From CAZLHO01 sp964559455 (GTDB lineage: Bacteria > Krumholzibacteriota > Krumholzibacteriia > LZORAL124-64-63), in the NCBI GenBank assembly GCA_964559455.1, contig CAZLHO010000001.1:62001-126000 (forward strand): 64,000 nucleotides of DNA, read 5' to 3'. Each line of letters begins with the position of its first letter. Positions within the stretch are counted from its first letter, which is position 1. The translations under genes and the position numbers were made by a program. The notes beneath the pieces were generated by a model. That model did not search any database. It saw nothing but the letters and a program-made list of their open reading frames with translations, and was not told the DNA's origin. This document shows, in pieces, positions 40,073-48,031 of the stretch.

Positions 40073-41418
40073 CGGTTCCGACCCCGCTCCTTGGAGAGGT
40101 AGAGCATCTCGTCGGCGCGGCGATACAGGGAGGCCGGATCGTCGCCGCCCTCGGGAAAGGCCACGCCGCCGAAGGAGATCGTGATCCGGATCGGTTCGGC
40201 GTGGCCGGGATCGGTGAGTCTCAGGTTGCCGATGCGCACCTGGATACGGCTGGCCACCTCCATCGCCGCGTCGAGGCCGGTATCCGGCAGGACCAGCGCA
40301 AATTCCTCTCCGCCCACCCGGCAGACCAGGTCGATCCTACGCAGGCCCTGCAGCATCTCGCGGGCCACGGTCTTCAGAACCCGGTCCCCCATCTGGTGGC
40401 CGTAGTTGTCGTTGACCCGCTTGAAGTGGTCGATGTCCCCGATCAGCAGGACCAGCGAGGATTCGTGGCGTCGGGCGCGTTCGACTTCGAGGCCGAACTG
40501 GTCGTCGAAGAAGCCGCGGTTGCGGACGCCGGTCAGGTTGTCGGTGTGGACCAGGTGCCCCATCCGCCGCCGCTGTCGCCAACCGCTGGTGACGAAGCGG
40601 GAAAGGCGGACCCCGAGCTTGACCATGTCGTCGCGGGCGACGGCGCGCTCCGACAGGATGTAGAGGAGCCCGGTCTCGCGGCTCTCCCCCGCTTCGGGAA
40701 CCTCGGCCGGTTCGGGAGCGTAGAGGGGCACGGCGATGCCGCAGGCGAAGAGCGGCAACCCCTCGCCGGACGGCGCATCGGGATCGACGAACCTGGCCCG
40801 CAAGGGCGCCGGGAGTTCGGAACGCGCGGGAATCCAGACGGCCTCGCCGATCACCCGGGTCGCGCCCCAGAGCGGACGAGCCTCCGGCGGCAGGTGGAAG
40901 AGCGAAGGCACCTCCTCCGTTTGGAAATCGCCGCTGAAGAGTTCGATGAAGAGGGTCGATCCATGGATGAATGGATGCAGCAGATCCAGCACGGACTGCA
41001 GGATGACGGCGTCGCCGCCGTTGCCGGGCTGCGGCACCGGCAGGCTCTGCGCCGATTCCATGGCCCGCAGCAGACGTTCCTGGGCCGAGAGATCCACGCT
41101 GGCCAGAGGGTCGTCCTCGTGATCCGCAGCGCCCGCCGCCCCGCCGGTCTCCTCCTCCGGGGCGTCCGCCGTGTAGAAGACCGCGAGATCGAGCAACCGG
41201 TCCTGCCCGCGCAGGGCGAAGATCGCGTCGTTCCCGGTCTCGCGTCCGCTGATCCGGACGCGGGAGAGTTCGCCCCGGCGCATCAGCTCGCCGACGATGC
41301 TCCGTCCGACCTGGCGCATTCTATGCAGATCATCCCGGGCCAGGGCCATGCGCGCCGCCCGGCGCAGTTGCGGCCCCAGCTTCGTCACGGCGAGAAGATG
41401 ATTCAGGAGTTCACGCAA
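40009..41418 (-). CDS. Diguanylate cyclase (GGDEF domain)
   Basis: About 469 residues. The C-terminal GGDEF domain contains the active motif as GGEEF, preceded five residues earlier by RRID, the RxxD inhibitory I-site, and by DIDHFKRVNDNYGHQMGD for nucleotide and metal binding; it should make cyclic di-GMP. The N-terminal ~300 residues hold no motif I recognise and no membrane segment, possibly GAF-like (LLYILSERAVARDDMVKL). Start: TTG 41416-41418 has GAGGCG upstream and lies after a possible -10 (TATACA, 41468-41473), whereas the GTG at 41499 has no Shine-Dalgarno. It is divergent from an mltD-like gene. Confidence 0.85.
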   Translation of the reverse strand: MRELLNHLLAVTKLGPQLRRAARMALARDDLHRMRQVGRSIVGELMRRGELSRVRISGRETGNDAIFALRGQDRLLDLAVFYTADAPEEETGGAAGAADHEDDPLASVDLSAQERLLRAMESAQSLPVPQPGNGGDAVILQSVLDLLHPFIHGSTLFIELFSGDFQTEEVPSLFHLPPEARPLWGATRVIGEAVWIPARSELPAPLRARFVDPDAPSGEGLPLFACGIAVPLYAPEPAEVPEAGESRETGLLYILSERAVARDDMVKLGVRLSRFVTSGWRQRRRMGHLVHTDNLTGVRNRGFFDDQFGLEVERARRHESSLVLLIGDIDHFKRVNDNYGHQMGDRVLKTVAREMLQGLRRIDLVCRVGGEEFALVLPDTGLDAAMEVASRIQVRIGNLRLTDPGHAEPIRITISFGGVAFPEGGDDPASLYRRADEMLYLSKERGRNRCHFWNPDGEPLLILPDYRDS

Positions 41419-41528
41419 CGATTCGCCTCGAGGTCGGAATCCCCAGTTTCCCCGGTCGGTCCCGCTGTGTATATTCCCCGACGTCCCCCGGGGTGGCACC
41501 GACTCAATTATGACACATAGTCCGATTT

Positions 41529-41558
41529 ATTGCAATTCCAACACCTTTGAATTGCAAT
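41529..41558. promoter_or_regulatory. Paired ATTGCAAT palindromes, likely operator
   Basis: The 10-bp arms ATTGCAATTC (41529-41538) and GAATTGCAAT (41549-41558) form a perfect inverted repeat with a 10-nt spacer. The core ATTGCAAT is itself a palindrome, so there are two identical sites exactly 22 bp apart, two helical turns. The region is AT-rich in a GC-rich genome and lies between the divergent cyclase and mltD-like genes. Probably a binding site for a dimeric regulator; the protein is unknown. Confidence 0.65.
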
Positions 41559-41587
41559 CCCGCAGCCCCATAGAGGAGCCGCCAAGC

Positions 41588-43354
41588 ATGACGACTCAGC
41601 AGGATAATCGAAAATGTCCCGGTTCCGCTCGCTGGCTCTTGGCGCTGCTGCCGCTGCTCGCCGGTTGCGCCTTCACTGCTTCTGATTCCCCACTAGGCGA
41701 ATCAGATTTCCAGTCCCTCGGCGACGGGCCATCGCTCCGGGCCCCGGCTCCGACGGCGGAAGCAGCAGAAGCCGTACCGGTCGCCGCCGCGGCCGCCGAC
41801 AGCGTGATGGCGGAGATCCCGGCGCAGATGCCCACGGTCCCGTCGATCTCCGACCTGCTCGCGGAGCGCCCCGACCTCGCGCAACTGGAGGATCTCTTGA
41901 GCGGCGCTCTGCGCATGCTGGCGCGGTCGCAGCTGGAGCCGGCCCGTGACGTGCTCTTCCTCTTGAAGGAGGAGGCGACCGCGGCCGTTCCGGCGGATCG
42001 GGACAGCCTGGCCGCCAGCTACCTGCGCAGCCTGGGCCGGCGCGTCACGCTGCTGGCCGGCGTGCTCGCCGAGCAGGAGGTCCTGCAGGCCAGCGTCGCC
42101 GACGAGGACTCGCTGCTGAACCGGGCCTACGCCGACCTGCGCGGCTTCTCCTTCCCCGATTCCCTGATCCCGCTCACCCTGCCCCAGCGACGCGCCATCG
42201 AGGCGGACCTGATCACGCACGAGGACGAGCGGGTGACAAAGTGGATCCACTACTACACCCACGAGGGCCGCGAGCAGATGACCCGCTGGCTGACGCGCAA
42301 GGCCGCGGTCGAGGAACTGGTCGGCGGGATGCTCGCCGAGGCGGGCCTGCCCCAGGAGCTGATCTACCTGGCCGTGATCGAGAGCGGTCTCAACCCGCGC
42401 GCCCGCTCCAACGTCGGCGCCGTCGGCCCCTGGCAGTTCATGCCCGGGACGGCGCGCCACTTCCACCTGCGCTGCGACTGGTGGGTGGACGAGCGGCGCG
42501 ACCTCGAGATGTCCACCCGCGCCGCCGTAAACTACATGTCGCAGCTCTACAACCGCTTCGGGGACTGGGCTCTGGTGCTGGCGGCCTACAACTCGGGCGA
42601 GGGACGCGTGGAGCGGGCCGTGAACCGCGCCGGGCTGGACAACTTCTGGCAGCTGCCGCTGCCCTGGGAGACGCGCAACCACATCCCCAAGTTCATCGCC
42701 GCCGCGCGCATCGGCGCCGATCCCGAGGCCTTCGGCATCACTCCGGGCGAAGTGACGAGCCTGGCCTACGACGTCGTCAACGTGACCGACGCCACCGACC
42801 TGGCCCTGATCGCCGAATGCGCCGGCATCGACCAGGAGCGCCTGCGCGAGTTGAATCCGGCCCTGCTGCGCGGGGCCACCCCTCCGGGCAACGGCGACTA
42901 TCCCGTGCGGGTGCCGGTCGGGACGGGCGTGGCCGCGATGCGCCGCCTGCGCGCCGTGCCCCTGGCCGAGCGCCTGACCTGGCGCCGCCACACGGTGCAG
43001 CGCGGCGAGACGCTGGGGCATATCGCGCGGGCCTACGGCACCACGGTGCGCGACCTGACCAGGCTCAACACCATCGGCAACGCCGCGCTGATCCATCCGG
43101 GCGACAAGCTGCTGATCCCGATGCCGGCCGCCCTGGCCGAGCGGTCGCGGCTGCGCACGGCCGAGGCCGGGCACTACGTTCCGCCCGAGGGCTACGGCCG
43201 GGTGAGCTACCGGGTCCGCGCCGGCGACACCCTGACCGGCATCGCGCAGCGCCTCGGCGTCTCGCTCTCGCACCTGCGCCGCGTGAACAACATCCACGGG
43301 ACCAGCCTGATCAAGCCGGGACAGCGTCTCTACGCCTACCGACCCACCAATTGA
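41588..43354 (+). CDS. mltD: MltD-like membrane-bound lytic transglycosylase with two LysM domains
   Basis: A 588-residue lipoprotein: basic start, hydrophobic WLLALLPLLAGC with lipobox LAGC (Cys27). A Thr/Ala/Pro linker and a helical region precede the SLT domain with catalytic E265 in AVIESGLNPRARS, GAVGPWQFMPGTA and AAYNSGEGRV. Two LysM peptidoglycan-binding domains follow at about 480-525 and 542-585 (HTVQRGETL..., YRVRAGDTL...). It should cleave glycan strands from the inner face of the outer membrane. The ATG at 41588 has GAGGAG upstream; earlier in-frame starts would precede the signal. It is one of two plus-strand genes. Confidence 0.9.
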   Translation: MTTQQDNRKCPGSARWLLALLPLLAGCAFTASDSPLGESDFQSLGDGPSLRAPAPTAEAAEAVPVAAAAADSVMAEIPAQMPTVPSISDLLAERPDLAQLEDLLSGALRMLARSQLEPARDVLFLLKEEATAAVPADRDSLAASYLRSLGRRVTLLAGVLAEQEVLQASVADEDSLLNRAYADLRGFSFPDSLIPLTLPQRRAIEADLITHEDERVTKWIHYYTHEGREQMTRWLTRKAAVEELVGGMLAEAGLPQELIYLAVIESGLNPRARSNVGAVGPWQFMPGTARHFHLRCDWWVDERRDLEMSTRAAVNYMSQLYNRFGDWALVLAAYNSGEGRVERAVNRAGLDNFWQLPLPWETRNHIPKFIAAARIGADPEAFGITPGEVTSLAYDVVNVTDATDLALIAECAGIDQERLRELNPALLRGATPPGNGDYPVRVPVGTGVAAMRRLRAVPLAERLTWRRHTVQRGETLGHIARAYGTTVRDLTRLNTIGNAALIHPGDKLLIPMPAALAERSRLRTAEAGHYVPPEGYGRVSYRVRAGDTLTGIAQRLGVSLSHLRRVNNIHGTSLIKPGQRLYAYRPTN

Positions 43355-43382
43355 AAACGGCCGGCGCCCTGCGGCGCCGGCC
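43353..43382 (-). terminator. Intrinsic terminator between convergent mltD and PorV-like gene
   Basis: A perfect 10-bp stem (GGCCGGCGCC 43359-43368, GGCGCCGGCC 43373-43382) with a CTGC loop lies between two convergent genes. On the minus strand it is followed by GTTTTC, so it terminates the PorV-like transcript; for the plus strand it has no T-run and may act weakly. Confidence 0.8.
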
Positions 43383-43407
43383 ATCGCTCTCCATCCATCG
43401 CGGTCCG

Positions 43408-44478
43408 CTAGAAGCGGGCCGAGACGCTGATGCGGTGGGTGTCCTCGTCGATGTCGAAGACGTCCCCCGCGTAGGCGTAGTCCACGGTCAAGCGATCCAG
43501 CCGGAAGCCCGCGCCCGCGGTCATGTTCTTCCCGTCCCAGCCGCTGTCGAAGCCGCCGCGCAGGAAGACGCGGTCGCGGAAGCCGACCTCGAGGCCGCTG
43601 CGCTGGTTGACGCTGAAGGCGCCGCCCCAGTACTGGTCCGCGCCGCGCCGGTCGTCGAAGTGCATGTCGAAGCTGACCGCCAGGCGCAGGCTGGCGTCCA
43701 GGTCGGGCAGATCGAAACGGTAGCCGAAGCCGGGCACGACGGCGGGATAGATCGTCTCGGTCACGCTCTCGGGGGAATCCCAGGACAGGAAGGTGGTGGT
43801 GATGTCCTGGAACTTCACGCCGAAGTCGAGGTTGCGCCACAGGCCCGGGCGCAGCAGGCCGAAGTCGAAACCCAGGCCCAGGCTGGAGTAGTCGCCCACG
43901 TTCTGGCGGATGAACTTCAACGAGCCGCCCAGGCGCCAGGCGCCGTGGCGCTCGGCGTAGCTGACGAAGAGGGCCAGCTCGGAGTCGCTGACGTAGCGGA
44001 TCTCGTCCTGCAGGTCGAAGAGCCCGAGCAGTTCCTCGTCGCTGACGACGCCGTCGCGGGGATCGTTGTCCAGCTTGTCCATCAGATGGTCGGTGAACTG
44101 GATGTCGTCCACGCCCAGGCGGATCAAGGACAGGCCGAAGCCCGCGTCCTCGCCGCCGAGCAGCGACCACGACACGGGCTGCACGTAGGAGGCGTAGTCG
44201 CGGTCGACGAGATCGCCGAAACGCTCGGAGTGCATCAGCAGCAGTTCGCGGCCGACGCGGCCCGACAGGCCGGCGGGATTCCAGAAGGCCGCCGAGGGAT
44301 CGTCGGCGACGGCGGTGAAGGCGCCGCCCATGCCCAGGGCGCGGGCGCCGCCGCCGTCCTCCATGAAGGCGCCGGCGAACTTCGCGGCGCCGGCGGGAAC
44401 GGCCAGCAGGAGCGTCGCGGCCAGCGCGGCGACGAACGGACGCGTGCATGCGCGCAACTTGGAACCGGGTCGCAGCAT
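43408..44478 (-). CDS. PorV/PorQ-family outer-membrane beta-barrel protein
   Basis: A 356-residue exported protein: signal peptide AALAATLLLAVPAGA, then FAGAFMEDGGGARALGMGGAFTAVADDPSAAFWNPAGL, the entry motif of FadL-like PorV/PorQ proteins, followed by alternating beta-strands and a C-terminal aromatic residue (ISVSARF) typical of outer-membrane barrels. In Bacteroidota PorV/PorQ serve type IX secretion, but related proteins occur widely where T9SS is absent, so the role is unknown. The ATG has GGAGAGG upstream and a good promoter at 44539-44567. Confidence 0.8.
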   Translation of the reverse strand: MLRPGSKLRACTRPFVAALAATLLLAVPAGAAKFAGAFMEDGGGARALGMGGAFTAVADDPSAAFWNPAGLSGRVGRELLLMHSERFGDLVDRDYASYVQPVSWSLLGGEDAGFGLSLIRLGVDDIQFTDHLMDKLDNDPRDGVVSDEELLGLFDLQDEIRYVSDSELALFVSYAERHGAWRLGGSLKFIRQNVGDYSSLGLGFDFGLLRPGLWRNLDFGVKFQDITTTFLSWDSPESVTETIYPAVVPGFGYRFDLPDLDASLRLAVSFDMHFDDRRGADQYWGGAFSVNQRSGLEVGFRDRVFLRGGFDSGWDGKNMTAGAGFRLDRLTVDYAYAGDVFDIDEDTHRISVSARF

Positions 44479-44538
44479 GGGGGCCTCTCCATCCAGGGGT
44501 GGTGGCAGGGGCGAACGGCTGAGGCGCCGCTTCCTACC

Positions 44539-44567
44539 ATTATAAGCCAGCGGGCGGCCGGAGCCAA
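44539..44567 (-). promoter_or_regulatory. sigma70-type promoter for the PorV-like gene
   Basis: On the minus strand TTGGCT (44562-44567), 17 nt and a perfect TATAAT (44539-44544) give an expected start near 44532 and a ~54-nt leader. It lies directly after the stop codon of the sigma54 activator gene, so the PorV-like gene can be expressed on its own. Confidence 0.8.
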
Positions 44568-44575
44568 CCCCGCCC

Positions 44576-46078
44576 TCACTTCAATCCGTATTTGAGCAGC
44601 TTGCGGTAAAGGGTGCGCTCGCTGATGCCCAGACGCTCGGCGGCCTGCCGGCGGCGGCCGCCGGTGGCCCGCAACGCCGATTCGATCAGGCTGCGCTCGG
44701 CCGATTCCAGGTCGCCGCCCTCGCCCACGCCCAGGGAATCGTAGCCGCCTTCCCCGGAGTAGGTTTCGACCACCGATTCCTCGTAGGGAATGGGACCGGC
44801 CGACCGCACGGGCAGACGCCCCGAAACCGCCGCCTTGATCTCCTTGATGTCCTCGCGCAGCTCCAGCAGCATCGTGGTCAGCAGTTCCAGGTCCAGATCC
44901 TCGCGCCGGCGCATGACGGGCACCGGCAGATTCGGCGAACTGGAACCGACGCCGCCGCGCACCTCCGGCGGCAGATCCTCGGTCTCGATCATGCCCCGCT
45001 GCTTCAGCACCACGAGGGAACTGACCAGATTCCTGAGCTCGCGGATGTTCCCGGGCCAGGGCGCAGCCTGCAGCAGATCCATGGCCGGTCGCGAGACGCC
45101 GCGCACCGCCAGACCGTGGCGCTGGTTCTCCTGGGTCAGGAAGTGGTCGACGAGGATGGGAATGTCCTCGCGCCGATCCCGCAGCGGCGGCGTCGGCACG
45201 ACCACCACGCGCAGCCGGTAGTAGAGGTCCTGGCGGAAGCGGCCCTGCTCGACGTCATGGACCAGATCCCGGTTGGTCGCGGCCACCAGGCGGATGTCGC
45301 TGCGCAGGACCCCGCGCCCGCCGACCGGCGTGAACTCGCCGGTCTCGAGCGCGCGCAGGAAGCGGGTCTGCATCCCCAGCGGCATCTCCCCCACCTCGTC
45401 CAGGAAGAGGGTGCCGCCGTCGGAGCGCTTGAAGACGCCGTCGTGGCGGCTGACCGCGCCGGTGAAGGCCCCTCGCTCGTGGCCGAAGAGTTCGCTCTCG
45501 AGCACGCCCTCGCTCATCGCGCCGCAGTTCAGACTCAGGAACGGACCGCCCGCCCGCCCCGAATGGCGATGGATGGCCTGGGCCACCAGTTCCTTCCCGG
45601 TGCCGCTCTCGCCCTGGATCAGGATGGTCACGTCCAGGGGGGCGGCCTGCGCGATCATCGAAATCATCTCGTTCACGGCGCGCGAACGGCCCACGATGCC
45701 GCTGCGCAGCCGGACGGCGCGCAGGCGCAGCAGGCGCTCGACCACCATGCGCAACTCGTCCGGGTCGACGTCCGAGGGCAGCCGCCGCAGCACGCCGCGG
45801 TGGTGCGGTTCGGTCAGGCCCTCGAGCACGCCGGGATCGCCGAGGACGAGCAGATCGGCGTCGCCCTTCAGGGACAGGAATTTATTGATGACGTGGCGGA
45901 TGCGGGGAAAACCCGAGGCGTCGAAGACGAGCAGGGAGCCCTCGCCGCGGGAGAGCTCGGCCAGGGCCTCGGAGGGGGAATCGTGGATGCTGACCCCGAC
46001 CTCGTCCAGATCCCAGTCCGCGACGGTCTTATAGAGGGCTGGACGCCGTCCGAGCAGGACGAAGGAAGTCTTGGCCAC
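44576..46078 (-). CDS. sigma54-dependent transcriptional activator with degenerate receiver domain (FlrC/FlbD-regulator type)
   Basis: A 500-residue NtrC-family protein. The central AAA+ domain has Walker A GESGTGKE (156-163), GAFTGA (203-208, contacts sigma54), GGTLFLDEVGE and R-finger region DLYYRLRV; the C-terminal Fis-type HTH is near 465-498 (RRQAAERLGISERTLYRKL). Residues 1-115 look like a receiver domain that keeps an Asp at position 53 but has lost the acidic pair (Gly10-Arg11) and the usual Thr/Lys switch residues, so phosphorylation control is doubtful. The GTG start has AGGAGG 6 nt upstream. Lying at the end of the flagellar block, it is the candidate activator of the fliP promoter. 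No histidine kinase gene is adjacent. Confidence 0.88.
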   Translation of the reverse strand: MAKTSFVLLGRRPALYKTVADWDLDEVGVSIHDSPSEALAELSRGEGSLLVFDASGFPRIRHVINKFLSLKGDADLLVLGDPGVLEGLTEPHHRGVLRRLPSDVDPDELRMVVERLLRLRAVRLRSGIVGRSRAVNEMISMIAQAAPLDVTILIQGESGTGKELVAQAIHRHSGRAGGPFLSLNCGAMSEGVLESELFGHERGAFTGAVSRHDGVFKRSDGGTLFLDEVGEMPLGMQTRFLRALETGEFTPVGGRGVLRSDIRLVAATNRDLVHDVEQGRFRQDLYYRLRVVVVPTPPLRDRREDIPILVDHFLTQENQRHGLAVRGVSRPAMDLLQAAPWPGNIRELRNLVSSLVVLKQRGMIETEDLPPEVRGGVGSSSPNLPVPVMRRREDLDLELLTTMLLELREDIKEIKAAVSGRLPVRSAGPIPYEESVVETYSGEGGYDSLGVGEGGDLESAERSLIESALRATGGRRRQAAERLGISERTLYRKLLKYGLK

Positions 46079-46096
46079 GGGGATCCTCCTGCAAAA

Positions 46097-46115
46097 TTGT
46101 CACCCATGCTGACAA
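46097..46115. promoter_or_regulatory. TTGTCA-N7-TGACAA inverted repeat before the sigma54 activator
   Basis: Perfect 6-bp arms (46097-46102 and 46110-46115) flank a 7-nt spacer just upstream of the activator's Shine-Dalgarno. It could be an operator or an mRNA hairpin close to the ribosome site. No convincing -35/-10 or -24/-12 pair was found in this 147-bp gap. Confidence 0.4.
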
Positions 46116-46225
46116 GAGGAAGATACACCCTGAAAGCCTTGGATCCCACCATAATCGCGGGAACGGTCGAGACGGCGTGAAGGATCGCACCGGACCTGTC
46201 AGGCGCTGGGCCGGCCCGGAACGCA

Positions 46226-46633
46226 TCAGACGGCGCGGTGCAGGTATTCCACGGAAGCCGGCGGCTCGGGCTCGGCGGGGGTCACGCCCTGCAGGCGCTC
46301 CAGGGTCGCGGCCACGCGACGCAGCCGGGCCAGCAGTTCGCCCAGGGCGAGCGCATCCGCGAGCGGGGCCGCCTTCACCACGCCGCGCTCCGGCGACGAG
46401 ACGGCGCCGGCGTAGGCCCGGACAGCGGCGCCGACAGCGGCCGACGCCATCCGGCGCGGAGCGGCCGCGGGCGGAGCCGTGACGGCCGGGCGCGACCGCC
46501 GGACGGCCGCGAATCGGCGCAGGCTGACGTAGACGGCGCCGGCCAACGCGGCCGCGGTCGCGGCGACGGCGGCCGCCGCCACCCAGGCCAGCGGACCCTG
46601 TCCGGACCGCAATGTCTCGAAGATCTCCATCAT
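46226..46633 (-). CDS. Small membrane-anchored protein of unknown function in the flagellar cluster
   Basis: I do not recognise this 135-residue protein. It has one N-terminal membrane helix (residues ~14-38, Ala/Val-rich), a basic RRFAAVRRSR stretch on the likely cytoplasmic side, an Ala/Pro linker and a helical C-terminal part (LADALALGELLARLRRVAATLERL) that could form a coiled coil. The start MMEIF has GGAGG close upstream and three tandem AAAGGTG-bearing repeats. It follows the 105-residue gene and FliA on the same strand; a flagellar accessory role is inference from place only. Confidence 0.6.
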   Translation of the reverse strand: MMEIFETLRSGQGPLAWVAAAAVAATAAALAGAVYVSLRRFAAVRRSRPAVTAPPAAAPRRMASAAVGAAVRAYAGAVSSPERGVVKAAPLADALALGELLARLRRVAATLERLQGVTPAEPEPPASVEYLHRAV

Positions 46634-46640
46634 CCTCCAT

Positions 46641-46670
46641 CACCTTTCGGCACCTTTCGGCACCTTTCGG
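46641..46670 (-). repeat. Three perfect 10-bp tandem repeats before a small gene
   Basis: CACCTTTCGG is repeated three times without interruption (46641-46650, 46651-46660, 46661-46670). Read on the minus strand each unit supplies CCGAAAGGTG, which contains a Shine-Dalgarno-like AAAGG and a GTG, immediately before the start of the 135-residue gene. The unit length equals about one helical turn. Confidence 0.9.
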
Positions 46671-46683
46671 AAATCACCGCGGC

Positions 46684-47001
46684 TCAGGCCCGCTTGTCCA
46701 CGACCAGGCCCGTGGCCTCGGCGGTCTGACGTTCCTCCTCGGCAGCCGCACCTTCGCCGCTCCCTTGCTCCTGCGACGAACCGCCGGTGACGCCGTCGCG
46801 GCCGCCGGACGCGGCCTCCTTCTCCTCGCGGTCGTCGGCGTCGACGGTGCGCAGTCCCTCGACCTGGGGGTCGCGCCTCTCGGCCAAGCGGCGCAGCACG
46901 GAACTCTCGCCCCGGGGTTTCTGCTGGGCCTTGGCCTGGCTCCGGGTCGCCTGGGCGGACTGGGCGATGCTGCTCTGGATGACGATTCCGTCGGACGGCA
47001 T
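46684..47001 (-). CDS. Small hydrophilic protein of unknown function downstream of fliA
   Basis: I do not recognise this 105-residue protein. It has no membrane segment or signal peptide and is rich in Gln, Glu, Arg and Gly; the middle is low-complexity and probably disordered, and it ends in TAEATGLVVDKRA. The ATG (46999-47001) has GGAGG 5-8 nt upstream, and codon use fits its neighbours, so it looks real. Its place 17 nt after fliA is where an anti-sigma factor such as FlgM could be, but I see no clear FlgM motif. Confidence 0.6.
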   Translation of the reverse strand: MPSDGIVIQSSIAQSAQATRSQAKAQQKPRGESSVLRRLAERRDPQVEGLRTVDADDREEKEAASGGRDGVTGGSSQEQGSGEGAAAEEERQTAEATGLVVDKRA

Positions 47002-47018
47002 GTCGCCTCCCTCCCCGT

Positions 47019-47969
47019 CTAGACCTGCAGCACTCCCTGCTGCAGGAGCACGACGGCCAGCTTGATCATCGGCGGCAGCGCCAGGCCGGCGACGATGTTG
47101 ACCTTTCCGGCCAACGGCACCTCGTCCTCCCGGCCCGCAGCGGCGCGCTTGCGCTTGCTGTCGCGCAGGTCGTTGCTGATCCGATCCAAGGTCTTCCGAC
47201 CCGCCGTCTGCTGGATGCGCCCGCGCAGGCGCAGGATCGCCTTGGTGTGGATCTGGCAGACCCGCGATTCGGTGACGTCGAGGATCTCGCCGATCTCCTT
47301 CAGGGTCAGATCCTCGTAGTAGTAGAGCACGAGCACGAGCTGCTCCTTGCGGGGCAGTTCCTCCAGGCGGGAGGCGATGATCCGCTGCATCTCGCGCATC
47401 GAGACGGTCTGCTCGATGTCCTCGGCGGCGGGATCGGGCAGGTAATCGCCCAGGGCCGTCGGCTGGTCGTCGTTCTCGCCGGAGATGTCGGCGTCCAGCG
47501 AGACGATCGTCGCCACGGAGACCTCGTCGACGAGCTCGTCCAGCTCGCGCAGTTCCAGACCCAGCTCGCGGGCGATCTCGGAATCGGTGGCCGGCCGGCC
47601 CTCGCGGGCCTCGATCGCGGCGTAGGCGGCCTCGAGCTGCTTGGCCTTGCGGCGCAGGGACCGGGGGATCCAGTCCTGGCTGCGCAACTCGTCGAGAATG
47701 GCGCCGCGGATGCGCGGGATGGCGTAGGTCTCGAACTTGATCCCGCGCGTCTCGTCGAAATTGTCGATGGCCTGGATCAGCCCGAGCAGCCCGGCGGCGT
47801 TCAGATCGCCGTGCTCCACGTAATTGGGCAGGCCGATCGCCATCCGCCCCGCCACGTATTTGACCAGCCGGGCGTAGGCCTCGACGAGTTCCTGCCGGGC
47901 CCGGGGATCGGCTTCGTTTCGCAGCCGTTTCCAGATATCCGCGTGCGCCATGGGTGTGGTCTGGGTCAT
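47019..47969 (-). CDS. fliA: Flagellar sigma factor FliA (sigma28) with C-terminal extension
   Basis: FliA directs RNA polymerase to late flagellar genes. Residues ~10-250 contain sigma regions 2 (LVKYVAGRMAIGLPNYVEHGDLNAAGLLGLIQAIDNFD, KFETYAIPRIRGAILDELR), 3 and 4 (LTLKEIGEILDVTESRVCQIHTKAILRLR). Most FliA proteins end soon after region 4; this one continues about 60 residues with a basic/polar part and a hydrophobic end (NIVAGLALPPMIKLAVVLLQQG). The ATG at 47967-47969 has AAAGG upstream. It sits below flhF and a small membrane gene, as in the Bacillus fla/che operon order. Confidence 0.92.
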   Translation of the reverse strand: MTQTTPMAHADIWKRLRNEADPRARQELVEAYARLVKYVAGRMAIGLPNYVEHGDLNAAGLLGLIQAIDNFDETRGIKFETYAIPRIRGAILDELRSQDWIPRSLRRKAKQLEAAYAAIEAREGRPATDSEIARELGLELRELDELVDEVSVATIVSLDADISGENDDQPTALGDYLPDPAAEDIEQTVSMREMQRIIASRLEELPRKEQLVLVLYYYEDLTLKEIGEILDVTESRVCQIHTKAILRLRGRIQQTAGRKTLDRISNDLRDSKRKRAAAGREDEVPLAGKVNIVAGLALPPMIKLAVVLLQQGVLQV

Positions 47970-48031
47970 CTCGAACCTTTCTGGATGTCCTTAGGTACGC
48001 GGTCCATCAGCATGTTCCGTACCAGCGCCGC

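Noticed and set aside
46078..46105. sigma54 promoter upstream of the sigma54 activator
   Set aside because: A GG-N10-GC pair with TTGC exists, but CACG is missing and the start would fall at the start codon.
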